A stretch of DNA of 64,000 nucleotides, from NCBI GenBank assembly GCA_015179125.1, contig WHVA01000087.1, forward strand, positions 186,001-250,000. The letters are read 5' to 3'. This document shows positions 1-11,193 of this stretch, piece after piece. Below the pieces are notes generated by a model. That model worked only from the letters and a program-made list of their open reading frames with translations. It ran no database searches and was not told the origin of the DNA. The stretch comes from Gautieria morchelliformis (taxonomy: Eukaryota; Basidiomycota; Agaricomycetes; Gomphales; Gomphaceae). The position numbers were made by a program, and so were the translations under genes. The number at the start of each line of letters is the position of its first letter. Position 1 is the stretch's first letter.

Positions 1-140
1 GCATGGCCGGATTCAGATCCACCGGATGTGGAAGTGAATGGTGTTCCGATTGGGAAAGGACGGATTTGGATGCCCTAGATGTGGAAGTGAATGGGGTGCA
101 GATTAGGAATGGCCGGATTTGGATGCACTGGATGTGGACC
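1..140. repeat. 53-bp tandem repeat, about 2.6 copies, cut by window start
   Basis: The motif GATGTGGAAGTGAATGG starts at 25 and again at 78, and GATGTGGA recurs at 131, so the period is 53 bp. The first 24 bases match the end of the unit, so the array probably continues to the left of the window. The small open frame over it is a by-product of the repeat. From 140 to 641 I see nothing I can support except the 3' flank of the NLR gene. Confidence 0.7.
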
Positions 141-641
141 ACAATAGAGTTACAAGTGAATGGAAGGACAAAAAATGAGTGGTTTTGATGGGATCATCGG
201 TGGGTTGATGAGATCAGCTGTGGAGTGCCCTCTAAAAGGAAATAAAGAATCAGCGCACATCCGAATGCAGGCACTTTGCCAAGGTGCTCAGTTAAGCTCA
301 ACAAGAGATTGAAGTTAAATTACGCTAGCAGGAGATGTAATATCCATGTGTCAATGAGAGTTTGCCCAGGGAAACTCATGCAGCCCCTCTACATTGCATC
401 CACCAAGTCCCATGATCAAACCGACTGAGATCAAGCCTTGTGGACCCCTTCACGATAACAGCAGTATTTGCTGGCCACTACAAACCTGACCGAGACCAGG
501 GTGGAACCCAAAATAAAAGTTCGGAACGTGAGTTGAGTACCCAGCCATCTTCTACCCTGGAGTCATTTCGAAACCCAAGCCGCATAGCTGTGCAAGGGAT
601 ATTAGCAGATGTTGTCATGTTCCGACAAATGAAGATAACAG

Positions 642-3600
642 CTACTGACTAGCCTGACCCGCGAATGGTGCTGAAATGGCCTCCCCAGTGTCTGCATTCC
701 ACACACAGATCGTGTTGTCACCAGACCCGGAGACGATGCGCATGCCGTCGTGCGAGAACGCCACCGACCTGACCCCGTCGGTGTGGCCCTCGAATGGTGC
801 TGAAATGGCCTCCCCGGTGTCTGCATTCCACACACAGATCGTGGGGTCACCAGACCCAGAGACGATGCGCTTGCCGTCGTGCGAGAACGCCACCGACGTG
901 ACCTCGTCGGTGTGGCCTTCGAATGGTGCTGAAATGGCCTCCCCGGTGTCTGCATTCCACACACGGATCGTCTTGTCACCAGACCCAGAGACGATGCGCT
1001 TGCCGTCGTGCAAGAACGCCACCGACGTGACCTCGTCGGTGTGGCCTTCGAATGGTGCTGAAATGGCCTGCCCGGTGTCTGCATTCCACACACAGATCGT
1101 GTTGTCACCAGACCCAGAGACGATGCGCTTGCCGTCGTGCAAGAACGCCACCGACGTGACCTCGTCGGTGTGGCCCTCGAATGGTGCTGAAATGGCCTCC
1201 CCGGTGTCTGCATTCCACACACAGATCGTGTTGTCACCAGACCCAGAGACGATGCGCTTGCCGTCGTGCGAGAACGCCACCGACGTGACCTCGTCGGTGT
1301 GGCCTTCGAATGGTGCTGAAATGGCCTCCCCGGTGTCTGCATTCCACACACGGATCGTGTTGTCACCAGACCCAGAGACGATGCGCTTGCCGTCGTGCGA
1401 GAACGCCACCGACGTGACCTCGTCGGTGTGGCCTTCGAATGGTGCTGAAATGGCCTCCCCGGTGTCTGCATTCCACACACGGATCGTCTTGTCACCAGAC
1501 CCAGAGACGATGCGCTTGCCGTCGTGCAAGAACGCCACCGACGTGACCTCGTCGGTGTGGCCTTCGAATGGTGCTGAAACGGCCTGCCCGGTGTCTGCAT
1601 TCCACACACAGATCGTGTTGTCACCAGACCCAGAGACGATGCGCTTGCCGTCGTGCAAGAACGCCACCGACGTGACCTCGTCGGTGTGGCCTTCGAATGG
1701 TGCTGAAATGGCCTCCCCGGTGTCTGCATTCCACACACGGATCGTCTTGTCACCAGACCCAGAGACGATGCGCTTGCCGTCGTGCGAGAACGCCACCGAC
1801 GTGACCTCGTCGGTGTGGCCTTCGAATGGTGCTGAAACGGCCTGCCCGGTGTCTGCATTCCACACACAGATCGTGTTGTCACCAGACCCAGAGACGATGC
1901 GCTTGCCGTCGTGCAAGAACGCCACCGACGTGACCTCGTCGGTGTGGCCTTCGAATGGTGCTGAAATGGCCTGCCCGGTGTCTGCATTCCACACACAGAT
2001 CGTGTTGTCACCAGACCCAGAGACGATGCGCTTGCCGTCGTGCGAGATCGCCACCGACCTGACCCCGTCGGTGTGGCCCTCGAATGGTGCTGAAATGGCC
2101 TCCCCGGTGTCTGCATTCCACACACAGATCGTGTTGTCACCAGACCCAGAGACGATGCGCTTGCCGTCGTGCGAGAACGCCACCGACGTGACCTCGTCGG
2201 TGTGGCCTTCGAATGGTGCTGAAATGGCCTCCCCGGTGTCTGCATTCCACACACGGATCGTCTTGTCACCAGACCCAGAGACGATGCCTGCATTCCACAC
2301 ACAGATCGTCTTGTCACCAGGCCCGGAGACGATGCGCTTGCCGTCGTGCGAGAACGCCACCGACCTGACCCCGTCGGTGTGGCCTACCAAGACGTTTTCA
2401 ATTGCTGGCCACACCTTCAGTTTCCCTGTCTCTATGCGGAGTAGTCTTGGAAAGTCCGGGAGGTAGGTCTGTGACACTATGGAACTTTCAGGTGCAAACG
2501 GGAGTGCCGACACATAGAGAAGAGGCGTGCTCTCCAAGATTACGGTCCAGAAAGTAGCAACAAACTTGCGGGTATCCCATGCGGATGCTGTAGTGTCATT
2601 ATCCTGAAGTTCATTAGACTCACGTCGGAGCTCATAACAACTCAGGCACTCACCTGACTCCAGTCCATTATTGATGAGAGCATTGCTAATGCATCGGGTA
2701 CCTTCTTGATCAGACTCAAAACTTCCAGCCAGTACAATAGCTTAGTCTCGAAGAACTCCTTGACCTTTGCACTTATACCCGGCGTAAATGTGGCGGCGCG
2801 AACATGGTCGGCCCAAAAACGGCAAGAGTAGGAAAGTTGTGAGGATATATACCTCTTGGTCCGTGTCTCCAAGTCGACGACATCGTCGTTGCGCAGATGC
2901 GAAGTTTCAAGATGACAAATGTTGAAACAAAGTTCATCCTTCATCACGTGCAAGGATGAGAGCGCAAGGCCGTCATGGTGTAACGATGTGTCAATGTAGT
3001 ATGCTTTACTCCGATTGTGATCTGTCAAGAAGTCACGAAAAGACGTGTGCAGCAGGCTGATTGGGTCAGATTCTCGGATAGGAACGCTCAACAGCACGCC
3101 CATGGGCCCAACAATAGCATGAACCTCGGTACCCGACTCGACTCCATGGCACAGCTTCTGCAGGGCAGACATCGAGAGCGGTTCTCTGGCAGTCAGCAGG
3201 CAGCCCATCACCAAGCGAAAGCGACACTTGACATCGTCCGTCAAGTCTTTGCTATCCCCGAATATCTGCTCGAGGATACCGAGATACAGATTATCCATCC
3301 CACCAAGTTTCTTGACTAAAATTTCCTCCAGTTGCTTAACCGGAAGGTGTCCACTCTTTCCACCTCCTTTAACAAATAGACAAGCCGTGGATGCCCATTG
3401 AAAGTGACCTTCAGATTTATCGACTAATAATTGACACCAGCCCTCGTTCGGCCATTTACGCTCGAGGTCCATAATGTTTCCCAATTGGTCTTTCACAAAG
3501 TGGGTGACGGCATCGGCAGGGTTCGGGTCAATATCCCTTAGGGACCTGGAAAGCACATGCTTCTTCCCAAGAAGGGCGCCCTGGATGTCTTGTTCGGCAC

Positions 3601-5427
3601 GGGAGGTGATAAGAACGCGGAAGTTATGCGGCAGTTCCGCAGCTTCGTTGCCAAGGACAGACAAGAGGGCCTGGCGAGATACCTGGTCTCCGCTCTCATC
3701 TAATGCATCAATGACGATCACCGTTGGCCCGACGGTGGTTAGGCCCTGGGCGGGATCTAGGATGAACCTCTTGAACTGCTCACTAGGCACGATTGTGGTC
3801 CGAAGTTCTCGATTATCCCGAACCACATTCAATAAAGATGCTTTGCGTTCTAGATCTAGATCAGCCAGACCACGAGCAATTGTGCTAAAGACATTTCTGG
3901 GGGAGCGTTCTGCCTGATGAGCGCGGTCAAAACAATACGACGATCCGAGACGTTTGAGCCGCTCAAATCGTTTAGCGACCTCGTGAGCAATTGCAGACTT
4001 GCCGGCACCCGCAACATCGTGCAAGAAGAATATCCGGGGGGTGTCATCGCTATCCTCCTGGTTGACCCACTCGCATATCTCGGCGATAACTTTCTCCCGA
4101 GTACCCGGCAGACATCCCTTAGTAAGGTCGAAACGAGCTTCCCGTGCGTGGTGCATGTCATTAAGTGGACCTTCCCCGGCTGGTTGCAAGGTGTATTAGC
4201 CTCGGGAAAGGCCCCAAATCAGAAAACTCGCCGATTGCCTCAACAACATTCAGAACACGCAGTACAGTGATTTCAGTATGAATCACGGCATGTTGTTCTA
4301 AATCCCGCTTGAGTTTCTTGAAAGATTCCTGGTATTGTTTGACCATCCTATCAACATCCGACACTAGATGTTTCACGGTTCTTTCCCCTGAACAAAGATC
4401 ATCAGCTATGGCCACCTGACAGCGGGTCCAACATACAGAAACCCTCAGTTTTTGCGTAGGCGCGAACAAAGTAGCTGCACTCTAGCGTCTGTTGCGCCAA
4501 GGCTAAGATAATTGGCTTCTGCGATTCAATTTCATTCAACGGTTCTGCCAAGTGGACGAACGCATAGGTGTCTCCAATGAGTTTCGCCAGCGCATTGATG
4601 CTATTGTCCCGGTCCCTCTGAGCAATGACCGTCTGGGCCAGACGTCAGATATGTCAATTCGGCTGGTGCATGGGATAGACCTACCCTTTCCACGCTAGAC
4701 AGGATAGACAAGGCCATTTTCGCGTAAGGATGGACCTAGAATCAAGCAACCGTGTACATGAGATGACGTGGGAGACCGCCGGCGTTTGAACCATACCTCG
4801 GAGATCCCGTCCACGATCCTGGTAAACAGCTCAACCTTTTTCAAGAGTCGATCCCAATCCGTCGTTATCGGGATGACAGCATTATCGCCGTCGACCACAA
4901 TTCCTGCTTCAATAATTCCGACGGGCGACGGGTTCATATCGACCACTCCCGCTTCGCTGACTGCACCGTTCAACTGGCCTCCCTGCGCCTCGTCGGGCGT
5001 CCTGAAAGACGTAATGGTGAACTCTAGGACAGCCAGAACCTCACGCACATTCCCTGCCTCGTCGTATTTACGCAGTGTGCGAGCAACGGGTGCTGTGTTC
5101 GATAATTACACGTGTATGCCGTCGATGAGCCGAAAGGACTGACCTCCAGTTGCTCCTTCTGCAAGCAGCAACTCAATGCTTTCACTCGCGCCCCCTATGT
5201 AGTAATCCCGTGTAAAGATACGGTGCCCATAGACTTCAATTCCTAGTACGGAACCCTCATTCAAGTCGTTGCTGGGAATGGATTTAAGATCTACGTGAAG
5301 ATAACACTGGAATTAAACGCACAAACAGAACGACTCATTCCACAACGCAGCACTACCGCTCGCAGCAAACGCAGTCTTCTTCACATCCTTGTCGACAAAG
5401 AGTTTTACGTAGTAGTTACCGGGACAC
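642..5427 (-). CDS. C2-NACHT-WD40 NLR (STAND) protein, multi-exon; 5' end not resolved
   Basis: This is a fungal NLR: a signal-dependent P-loop NTPase thought to act in cytosolic non-self recognition. Reading down the minus strand, the exon starting at 5427 opens a C2-like domain (NYYVKLFVDKD, NESFC, then an acidic beta-rich stretch to about 4.9 kb). A helical linker follows (VHPYAKMALSILSSVER, then RDRDNSINALAKLIGDTYAF) to about 4.5 kb. The NACHT domain (about 4.19-2.65 kb) has the CLPGTRE entry motif, Walker A DVAGAGKS, Walker B VIVIDALDES and a sensor-like VLITSR. After a 50-bp intron (2604-2653, GTGAGT..CAG) comes YVSALPF and then the WD40 array, ending at TAG 642-644. Other probable introns are 50-60 bp long. 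The join near 4.19-4.25 kb is unclear: an in-frame TAA lies just upstream of the NACHT frame, so an intron or frameshift is needed there. The first exon with the true ATG was not found upstream of 5427. Function is inferred from the family. Confidence 0.85.
648..2400 (-). repeat. WD40 array: 12 full and 2 partial 43-residue (129-bp) near-identical blades
   Basis: Twelve complete 43-residue units follow each other, almost identical in DNA as well as protein. Two partial blades at the N-terminal side (about 2280-2390) are joined by an in-frame loss of part of a unit. Differences concentrate at a few positions of the blade: T/R2, F/I6, S/L7, N/K/P20, C/R23, E/Q31, I/V33 and E/G43. Each unit keeps the GH..V.SVAFSHDG..IVSGSGD.TI.VWN pattern of WD40 blades. 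About 14 blades would be enough for two seven-bladed propellers. High internal conservation with a few variable sites is known in fungal HNWD-type incompatibility genes. Confidence 0.9.
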
Positions 5428-5949
5428 CTGCAGAGCAGTGTGATGTTGGGAAGGTGCTCGCATTTCAAGCCTGTTGTCGATGGCCAAGAGTCAGTATACA
5501 ATAGATAGCGCAAACGAAAGAGTCTTTCCAGAAACTTTAATTCCTGCAGGAATACTTCGGGGTGGAGTGAACAGCTGGCCCGAGAGAAGCGATCGTGGGC
5601 TTACGGTGCTGTCAAAGTGCCCTCAACGTTGTTCATCGTGCACAGTGTTCGAGGTGGGTGGTAGACGGAAAAAGACGACGAGAGGCGCGCCTGCAGCTCC
5701 CACGTGTTCCTGGCGCCAGGTGAAGCGCCCGTCGATGTGCTCGTCTCCGCAGGTAAGTACTCGGCCGTCTTCGTAAGTACAGCTGGTTCGTGTCTCAGAG
5801 ATAACAGTGCATATCATGTCGTGCCTTGCAGTGAGTGAGCTCCGTGCACGCCTGGGCACGTGGACCCTTGTCGCCCACAACATGTGCATCACCGCAGGAA
5901 GGTCCTATGAGGTCACACGGTCACACCTGCAGTCTGGTTCACATTCCCA

Positions 5950-6770
5950 AAGCAGCACTACCAGATCTCCAAATGAGGCACTTGTCCCTCCAGTCCATCT
6001 TCCCTCCCAACTTTGCAAGCTTGCCTAGATCCACCAATGCCCCACGTCCCGTTTCACCAGTACTCCCTCAGCGGACAGCGACCGTACAGTCCCCGGGACC
6101 GATTCTCCAAATCCTGTCAAGCCCTGACAGCGTCCAACGGCAATCACTTCCGAATCGTCCTGTACCAAACCGCCCCCAAATGGTTCACCCTTCGTTCCCC
6201 GCCAATGTGCCCCTCTACGACCCCGCAAGCCGTTGTCTTTACGGGCGTTTGCACAAACCAAATCCAGCCACATCCAAGCCCCATACCCGGCACAAGCCTC
6301 AAACCTCACAAGACTACGACAGCTCCGCCTGGTGGCGGCCCCGCGAAACAAAGGGCCTCCCTCCTAATGGTAGCCCCAAAAATCTCACGCCCAATCATCC
6401 GCGGCGGAATAGGCTTCGATTTGATTCACCACACTCGTCTCCTGTCCGTCTGACAGTTCCGCCCTAACCCCGCACCTTCCAGTGCCGTATTCTCCGTCCG
6501 CTTCCACGCCGACGGGTGGGTCCCCATGAGGCTTGGCGCAGATACTTATACGACACGGTCACCGGGGAAAGCCCTGTACACGCGCGACACGAAACCGCGC
6601 GAGAGGTGGAACACAACCCCCGCCACGTCCAATCCGACACTGTCCAGTACCAAAAACAAGCACAAAAACAACAGCACAACGAAACACGACCCACAAGCCC
6701 TCGGGCCCATCACGCCCGCCGCAGCCAACAAGCCAATACGCGCGGTCTCAAATTCTCCGCGGAGGACAAG
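5950..6770. repeat. Degenerate duplicated segment, copy 1 (related to 13240-13905)
   Basis: This segment matches 13240-13905 in the same order over most of its length. Shared blocks include AGATCTCCAAA, CAAGCTTGCCTAGA, ATCCTGTCAAGCC, AAATGGYTCACCCT and TGTCTTTACRGGCGTT. Open frames in the two copies do not agree and are Pro/Ser-rich, so I do not call a gene. On the minus strand this segment takes the place of the missing C-terminal part of the amine-oxidase pseudogene at about 6770. Its family is unknown to me; it may be an old mobile-element fragment or a segmental duplication. The stretch 5428-5950 upstream of the NLR gene shows nothing else I can support. Confidence 0.6.
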
Positions 6771-8177
6771 GCCGAGGACGCTCGAGCAACTGCCATATTG
6801 GAAAGTGCCCTCGTTTGCTAGGATCGGCATAAAGCTGATACCGGCACTTAGCCCAGAATGTGCTATTGAATCGAAGGAAAATCTTGGAGTATGTGACCTA
6901 GGCGAAGGCAATTAATTATTGAGAGATGAATGTGTATGGCAACCCACCATGCTCATGCCGCCTATGGCTTCTTGTTTCCAAGGGGTAATGTTGGAAGAAA
7001 CTTCACGTTTTCATTCTGAAGAACGCCCACGCTGCCTTGCCATTCAGGACACTGAGAATGTCTCCCGTCGATGCGTACGGAACTCACGAGAATGTACAAA
7101 TGGCATAGTCGGTCTCGATGACCCCTTGGCTTGTTTGAATTGTGCCGCCAGATGAGGAATATTGTATGCTAGCGACCGTATCATTTAAGCACATCCTCGA
7201 ATCGCAGCGTTGAGGGTGGTCGCTGTCTTGGCCAGTGAAATTGTCTTAAATCCTCGTTGGTCAGTCACAAGGTTGTTGGCATCAGAGAAACCTGGCCCGA
7301 GCCTTCAACGTCGTACGTCGGTTTTCGAGACAGTACGTACCGAAAAAGGTGAAATTGTCAGTATCAGCAGACGCGATGAACGAAGAAGCTTCCGGGGGTT
7401 GAGCAAACTCGCTGAGATGTCCAGTCGTCCTGTATTCACACACACGTAGATAGATCCAGTCACGAATCAAACGTGTAATACTCGGCCGCATCATCAAGAT
7501 AAGTATGAGGCTTGTAACCAACGACGCTCAGTCCAGCTCTAGCTGTGAGGTCAACTTGCTGTAATTGTGCGGATCAATATGAATGATTCAGCATATACTG
7601 CTGATCTTACCTACCTGTTGATATTTCCGCACTCCTGTGATAAGGCTATATTCAGGAAGACAAAGGAGAATCAGTATCAAACGCACCAGCTGCTGCAAGT
7701 AACAAGGACCAGGCATCGACAAACGCAGTGAGTTCGTTATCCATAGTGACGGGCCCGTTGTGATCGAATATTGTGAGATTGGTGAATTAGAAAGGACATT
7801 ATTTATTCCATCTTGAGTGCCAACGTGAATATGGGGTTCTGTGTAGCTCGCTCTCCTAGTCCCTGAATGCAGTGGGCCCAAGCTTTACATTAACACCATT
7901 TTCCAACGCGATATTCTGCACACGGCCACCTATTCAATTTGCAAGACCAACCTAGCTGCTGGGCTTCTAGAGGAAACATTTGAAGGCAAACCTAGCTCAG
8001 TCCTAGCTTGCACGATGACAAAGTCATGAGCACCATGTTCGTGCAACGACGTTGCAGCAGTGATGCCTGCCATTCCATCTCCCCCAAAGGCGACTTGGTC
8101 TTGATGACATCCCTTGCTGCGACGATCGAAAAACAGTAGGTTATTACAACCACTGAAATGTACTTCAGACGAGACAT
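6770..8177 (-). pseudogene. FAD-dependent amine oxidase (polyamine-oxidase-like), truncated and decayed
   Basis: The minus strand encodes, in several exons, recognisable parts of a flavin amine oxidase. From 8177 there is an ATG and a signal-peptide-like stretch (ISVVVITYCFSIVAA), so the ancestor was probably secreted. A dinucleotide-binding motif in another frame follows (GGDGMAGITAATSLHEHG, then DFVIVQARTELG), then IFDHNGPVTMDNELTAFVDAW, AAEYYTFDSEFAQPPEASSF across a likely 54-bp intron, and FSDANNLVTDQRGFKT. Next come NDTVASIQYSSSGGTI..DYAICTFS, SVGVLQNENVKFLPTLPPW and VTYSKIFLRFNSTFW, ending with LYADPSKRGHFPIWQ near 6.8 kb. Several GT..AG introns of about 50 bp can be placed. Two frame changes remain unexplained (near 8095 and 7215), and the last third of the family length is missing, replaced by the duplicated segment. 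I am sure of the family and fairly sure it is not functional. Confidence 0.75.
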
Positions 8178-8199
8178 TAGCGAGAAGTCGCGAGAGTAG

Positions 8200-8864
8200 T
8201 GTGAAAGATTAAGAGCAGTTGATGATGAGGCAGATGTGGATTCAGACTTCGGTTTGAAGCCGAATCGAGTGGAGTCGTAAATGCAGATAGATAGAGTAAA
8301 CACAAGGTGTGTATGCTCTTTAGTGAAAACTACGCAGGTATATGTGTCGCAAGGTATCAGGTTACTTCAAGAATGTGAGTTCTAATTGACTAAAGAATGT
8401 GTGTGTACATGCTGAACTATTTAACTAGCTGCGAGGTCTGCTGCGGCGCGAAGAGCGGAGGGGGACGTGTGGATCGATTCAAGTGTCTGGACTCGGGGGG
8501 TACGGTGTTCCGGAGGCAGCGGTGGCTAAGATGCTAGTCTATCGAATGGGGAGGGATGTAGGTAGTCATATATATCAGAAACATCGATTTAGGAAAGAAA
8601 GACATATGGAAGATATATGAAGATGCGGCTCAGCCTCTAGCTCCTCCGTGGATCAATGAGCCTCGGGCTCGGGCTTTGTCTCGAATCCGCGGGTACTGGA
8701 TCAGGGTTGAGTCGGCAGGGCAATGGAAACATCGTGGTGTGTCGTGCGGACGTGTGTGGGTTCTAGTGAGGAGCTGAGGATCAGTGGCACGGACGTGTTG
8801 CAGGTGGGAAGGATTGGATGGGTAACGCAAACTGATAGTAATGTTTTGGAATAGGATTATGACA
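8200..8864 (-). mobile_element. Solo LTR (family LTR-S), TSD AGTAG
   Basis: The element runs TG..CA (TGTGAAAG at the left, TTATGACA at the right) and is flanked by AGTAG at 8195-8199 and 8865-8869. It matches the plus-orientation copy at 53424-54112 over its length, including the block GTTAAATAGTTCAGCATGT read on the minus strand. No internal region is present, so it is a solo LTR left by recombination between two LTRs. It lies 22 bp upstream of the amine-oxidase start codon and, judging by the copy at 53.4 kb, points the same way as that gene. The two copies differ clearly, so neither is very young. Confidence 0.85.
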
Positions 8865-8869
8865 AGTAG

Positions 8870-11190
8870 CACCTTGCAGATAGGGTGAAGGTAAGCGCAG
8901 GCCCTCGGCCACGCTTAGTTAAATAGCAAGTTTCTTTTGCTCCGCACCGGTAGTACACAACCCATCATAAGTACACCCCAACCCGGGAACACGAAGGATC
9001 GAAAGCGCCGATATCCAGTGCGCGATCAGGACCCCGATTTCGTGATCGTGGGGTCAATCGGTCCCTGTACGATCGAGCGAGGTACGGCTTATCACGTGGC
9101 GAATTGCGGGCACGAGTCAGGCCCCGCTAACACCCCGTCGACCGCAGCATGCGACACCCAAGAGCACAGGGCGGGCGCACTCGTGCTCAACGGCTCACAT
9201 GAGGGCTCACGTACGCCCTTTATAGCTCACTCTCGCGCACTCCTCTCTCCACTCGCTCGCTGTGCCCCGCACCTGTACAGTGTACACCCCAGCTCGCTCG
9301 CGCGCTGCGCCCCTGCTAACCGAGCTATAGACCCGCAGGTTTTCGCTCCTCCTCCCTTCCCTTCCCTGTGCAGCACAACGCTTTTTCCGAACGGTTTTTT
9401 ATTGCCACGTACTGCCAGGCTCCCGGTCATTTTTTCACTTTCTCTTTGCGTACTTGTACATTTATTCACCATGTTATGCGATCCCCCTAGACGCCCGCCT
9501 TACTCCCTAAAAAAACTCAAGACGTATATGTGGCTTGTGCAATGCCACCCAGGTGCCTCCTTTATATACGCTCCCCCACATAGACACTACTGACTATTCA
9601 ATTACATTGATCCAGCGTGTGTCTCATCGGGATCGATCTAGGTAAGCACTGACTGTTATAGTCGTGTCTTTTCTGAGTTTGTCTTTCAGATGACATAGCC
9701 ATTGCGTGCACTAATGGATATGAGTAATATTTGAGTTACTGGTGCTATCCGTCCAGATATCATCATCAGGAACACGTTCTTTGCCCGATCGCTGAGGCCT
9801 AAAAGTATACGCTTCGGTGAGCTGCGTATTGTGGGCGCAACCTCTCCCGTGGTTCCCATCTATGGTTTACTCTGGCACCCCTCATAGGGCAGGGTCACCA
9901 TCCATCTTCCGGAGGAGGCTCTGTATGGCCTCCGTCGCTTCAGCCCGGGCTGTATCGGACTTTCGGTCGATTAATATCTTCTGTATGACACGTATTGAAA
10001 TACAACCGCTGCCAGGTGAATTTGTTGTTTGCGTAATTCCAACATGTTTTAGGGTTACCTTTCCTCCACGCGCCACGTCAATGTACCCAGTCAGTAGTTT
10101 TTCTTGATTTTTGACGGTCCTGATTTGGATATATATCCAAATGCATTCTGGCGCCGGGAGACGTACTTATACGGGATCTAATCTTGTTCGTCAGTGTTTT
10201 TGTCGCCGCTTTCGGAAAAAAAAAAAAAAAACGGCGAAAATGCGTGGAAAACGCCAAACTCGAAACTGGTTGAACCCGGCAATAAGAAAAGTTACATGGA
10301 TTATATAATACACGCTTTGCCAAAAATGCCATGAAAAATGCGATCAAAAACGCGGCGAAAGCCCTTGGCCTCCGGCGGCGCTTTGGCAACTCACGTTTTT
10401 CGGGTGCATTTTCCGAAAACACCACGAAAACGCAAGGGTGAAACACCTTAATGTATTCTTTGACTAACGTGCCTCACGACCCTGTCGAGCCCTCACGTCA
10501 TTAGGAATTATACATTATAGTGAGGATGTCCTGGCCGAAGTGATTGTGCGACAAAGGCAGGAAGAAGAATGCGCTTGCAGCAATGGTTTACTTCTTATTC
10601 GTCTCATAGGTCAACTCAACGTCTAAAAAGCCATTAGATTTTGATCGGAGATGGATGTCAAAATCAAGCTTGTCACACGGAGTTTTTTTGAGTTTTCTGA
10701 GTTTTTTTTTATTTCTATTTGTTTTGGAGATGTACATGCGCCAAATTTGGATATGGCCAGATCTCCCCCCTTCACTTGGCAGACATGCCACTAAGGATTT
10801 CATCCGGGTCAGTAACCTCGACAGTAAAAGGGGCACGCGGCCTCGTTTCAAGCGTTTCCAAGGGTATGGCTATGGTAACATTTGGATGAAAGAGTTTTTG
10901 GCGGACGTTTAGGAAAAGCCTTGTCCCAGATATGCATGGCACTCTGATCAGAAGTTTTACATTCTGTTGTCGGGAATAGCATGCAAGGCGATAGCTTACG
11001 CAACAAGAAATCTAAAAGCATCCATGAGGCCCTTCCAGTACGGCATAGGTCTCTAATACAAAATATGCTTACCCAGTTCCGAGAGGTATGAGGGTGGAAC
11101 GTGCAACTTGAAGGATGAGTATGTTGAAAATCAGTACGGCTTAATTAGAATCATTAATCATCCATGTTCACTAAGTCTTCGCGACACGAC
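8870..11190. other. No gene supported; low-complexity patches
   Basis: I see no convincing gene in this 2.3-kb stretch. An open frame at 8937-9593 (+) lacks any recognisable motif and is Pro/Ser/Ala-rich. There is a run of about 15 A at 10217-10231 within A-rich sequence dotted with CGGCGAAAA-like words (10200-10440), possibly an old retroposed or MITE-like remnant. The words AACATGTTTTA-GGNTACCTT near 10040 also occur near 13905, next to the HeLo-like gene's stop codon, but the match is short. Confidence 0.5.
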
Positions 11191-11193
11191 TCA

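Noticed and set aside
602-2466. Long open frames in another minus frame and on the plus strand over the WD40 array
   Set aside because: The repeated 129-bp unit has no stop in these frames; open length is a by-product of repetition. The translations have no WD40 or other known pattern.
5835-6915. Several plus-strand open frames rich in Pro, Ser and Arg
   Set aside because: They lie in the duplicated segment and over amine-oxidase exons on the other strand, and their frames are not conserved in the second copy.
8937-9593. 218-codon open frame on the plus strand
   Set aside because: No motif, biased composition and no supporting splice or homologous structure.
10217-10231. Poly(A) run as a possible retroposon tail
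   Set aside because: No target-site duplication or element body could be found next to it.
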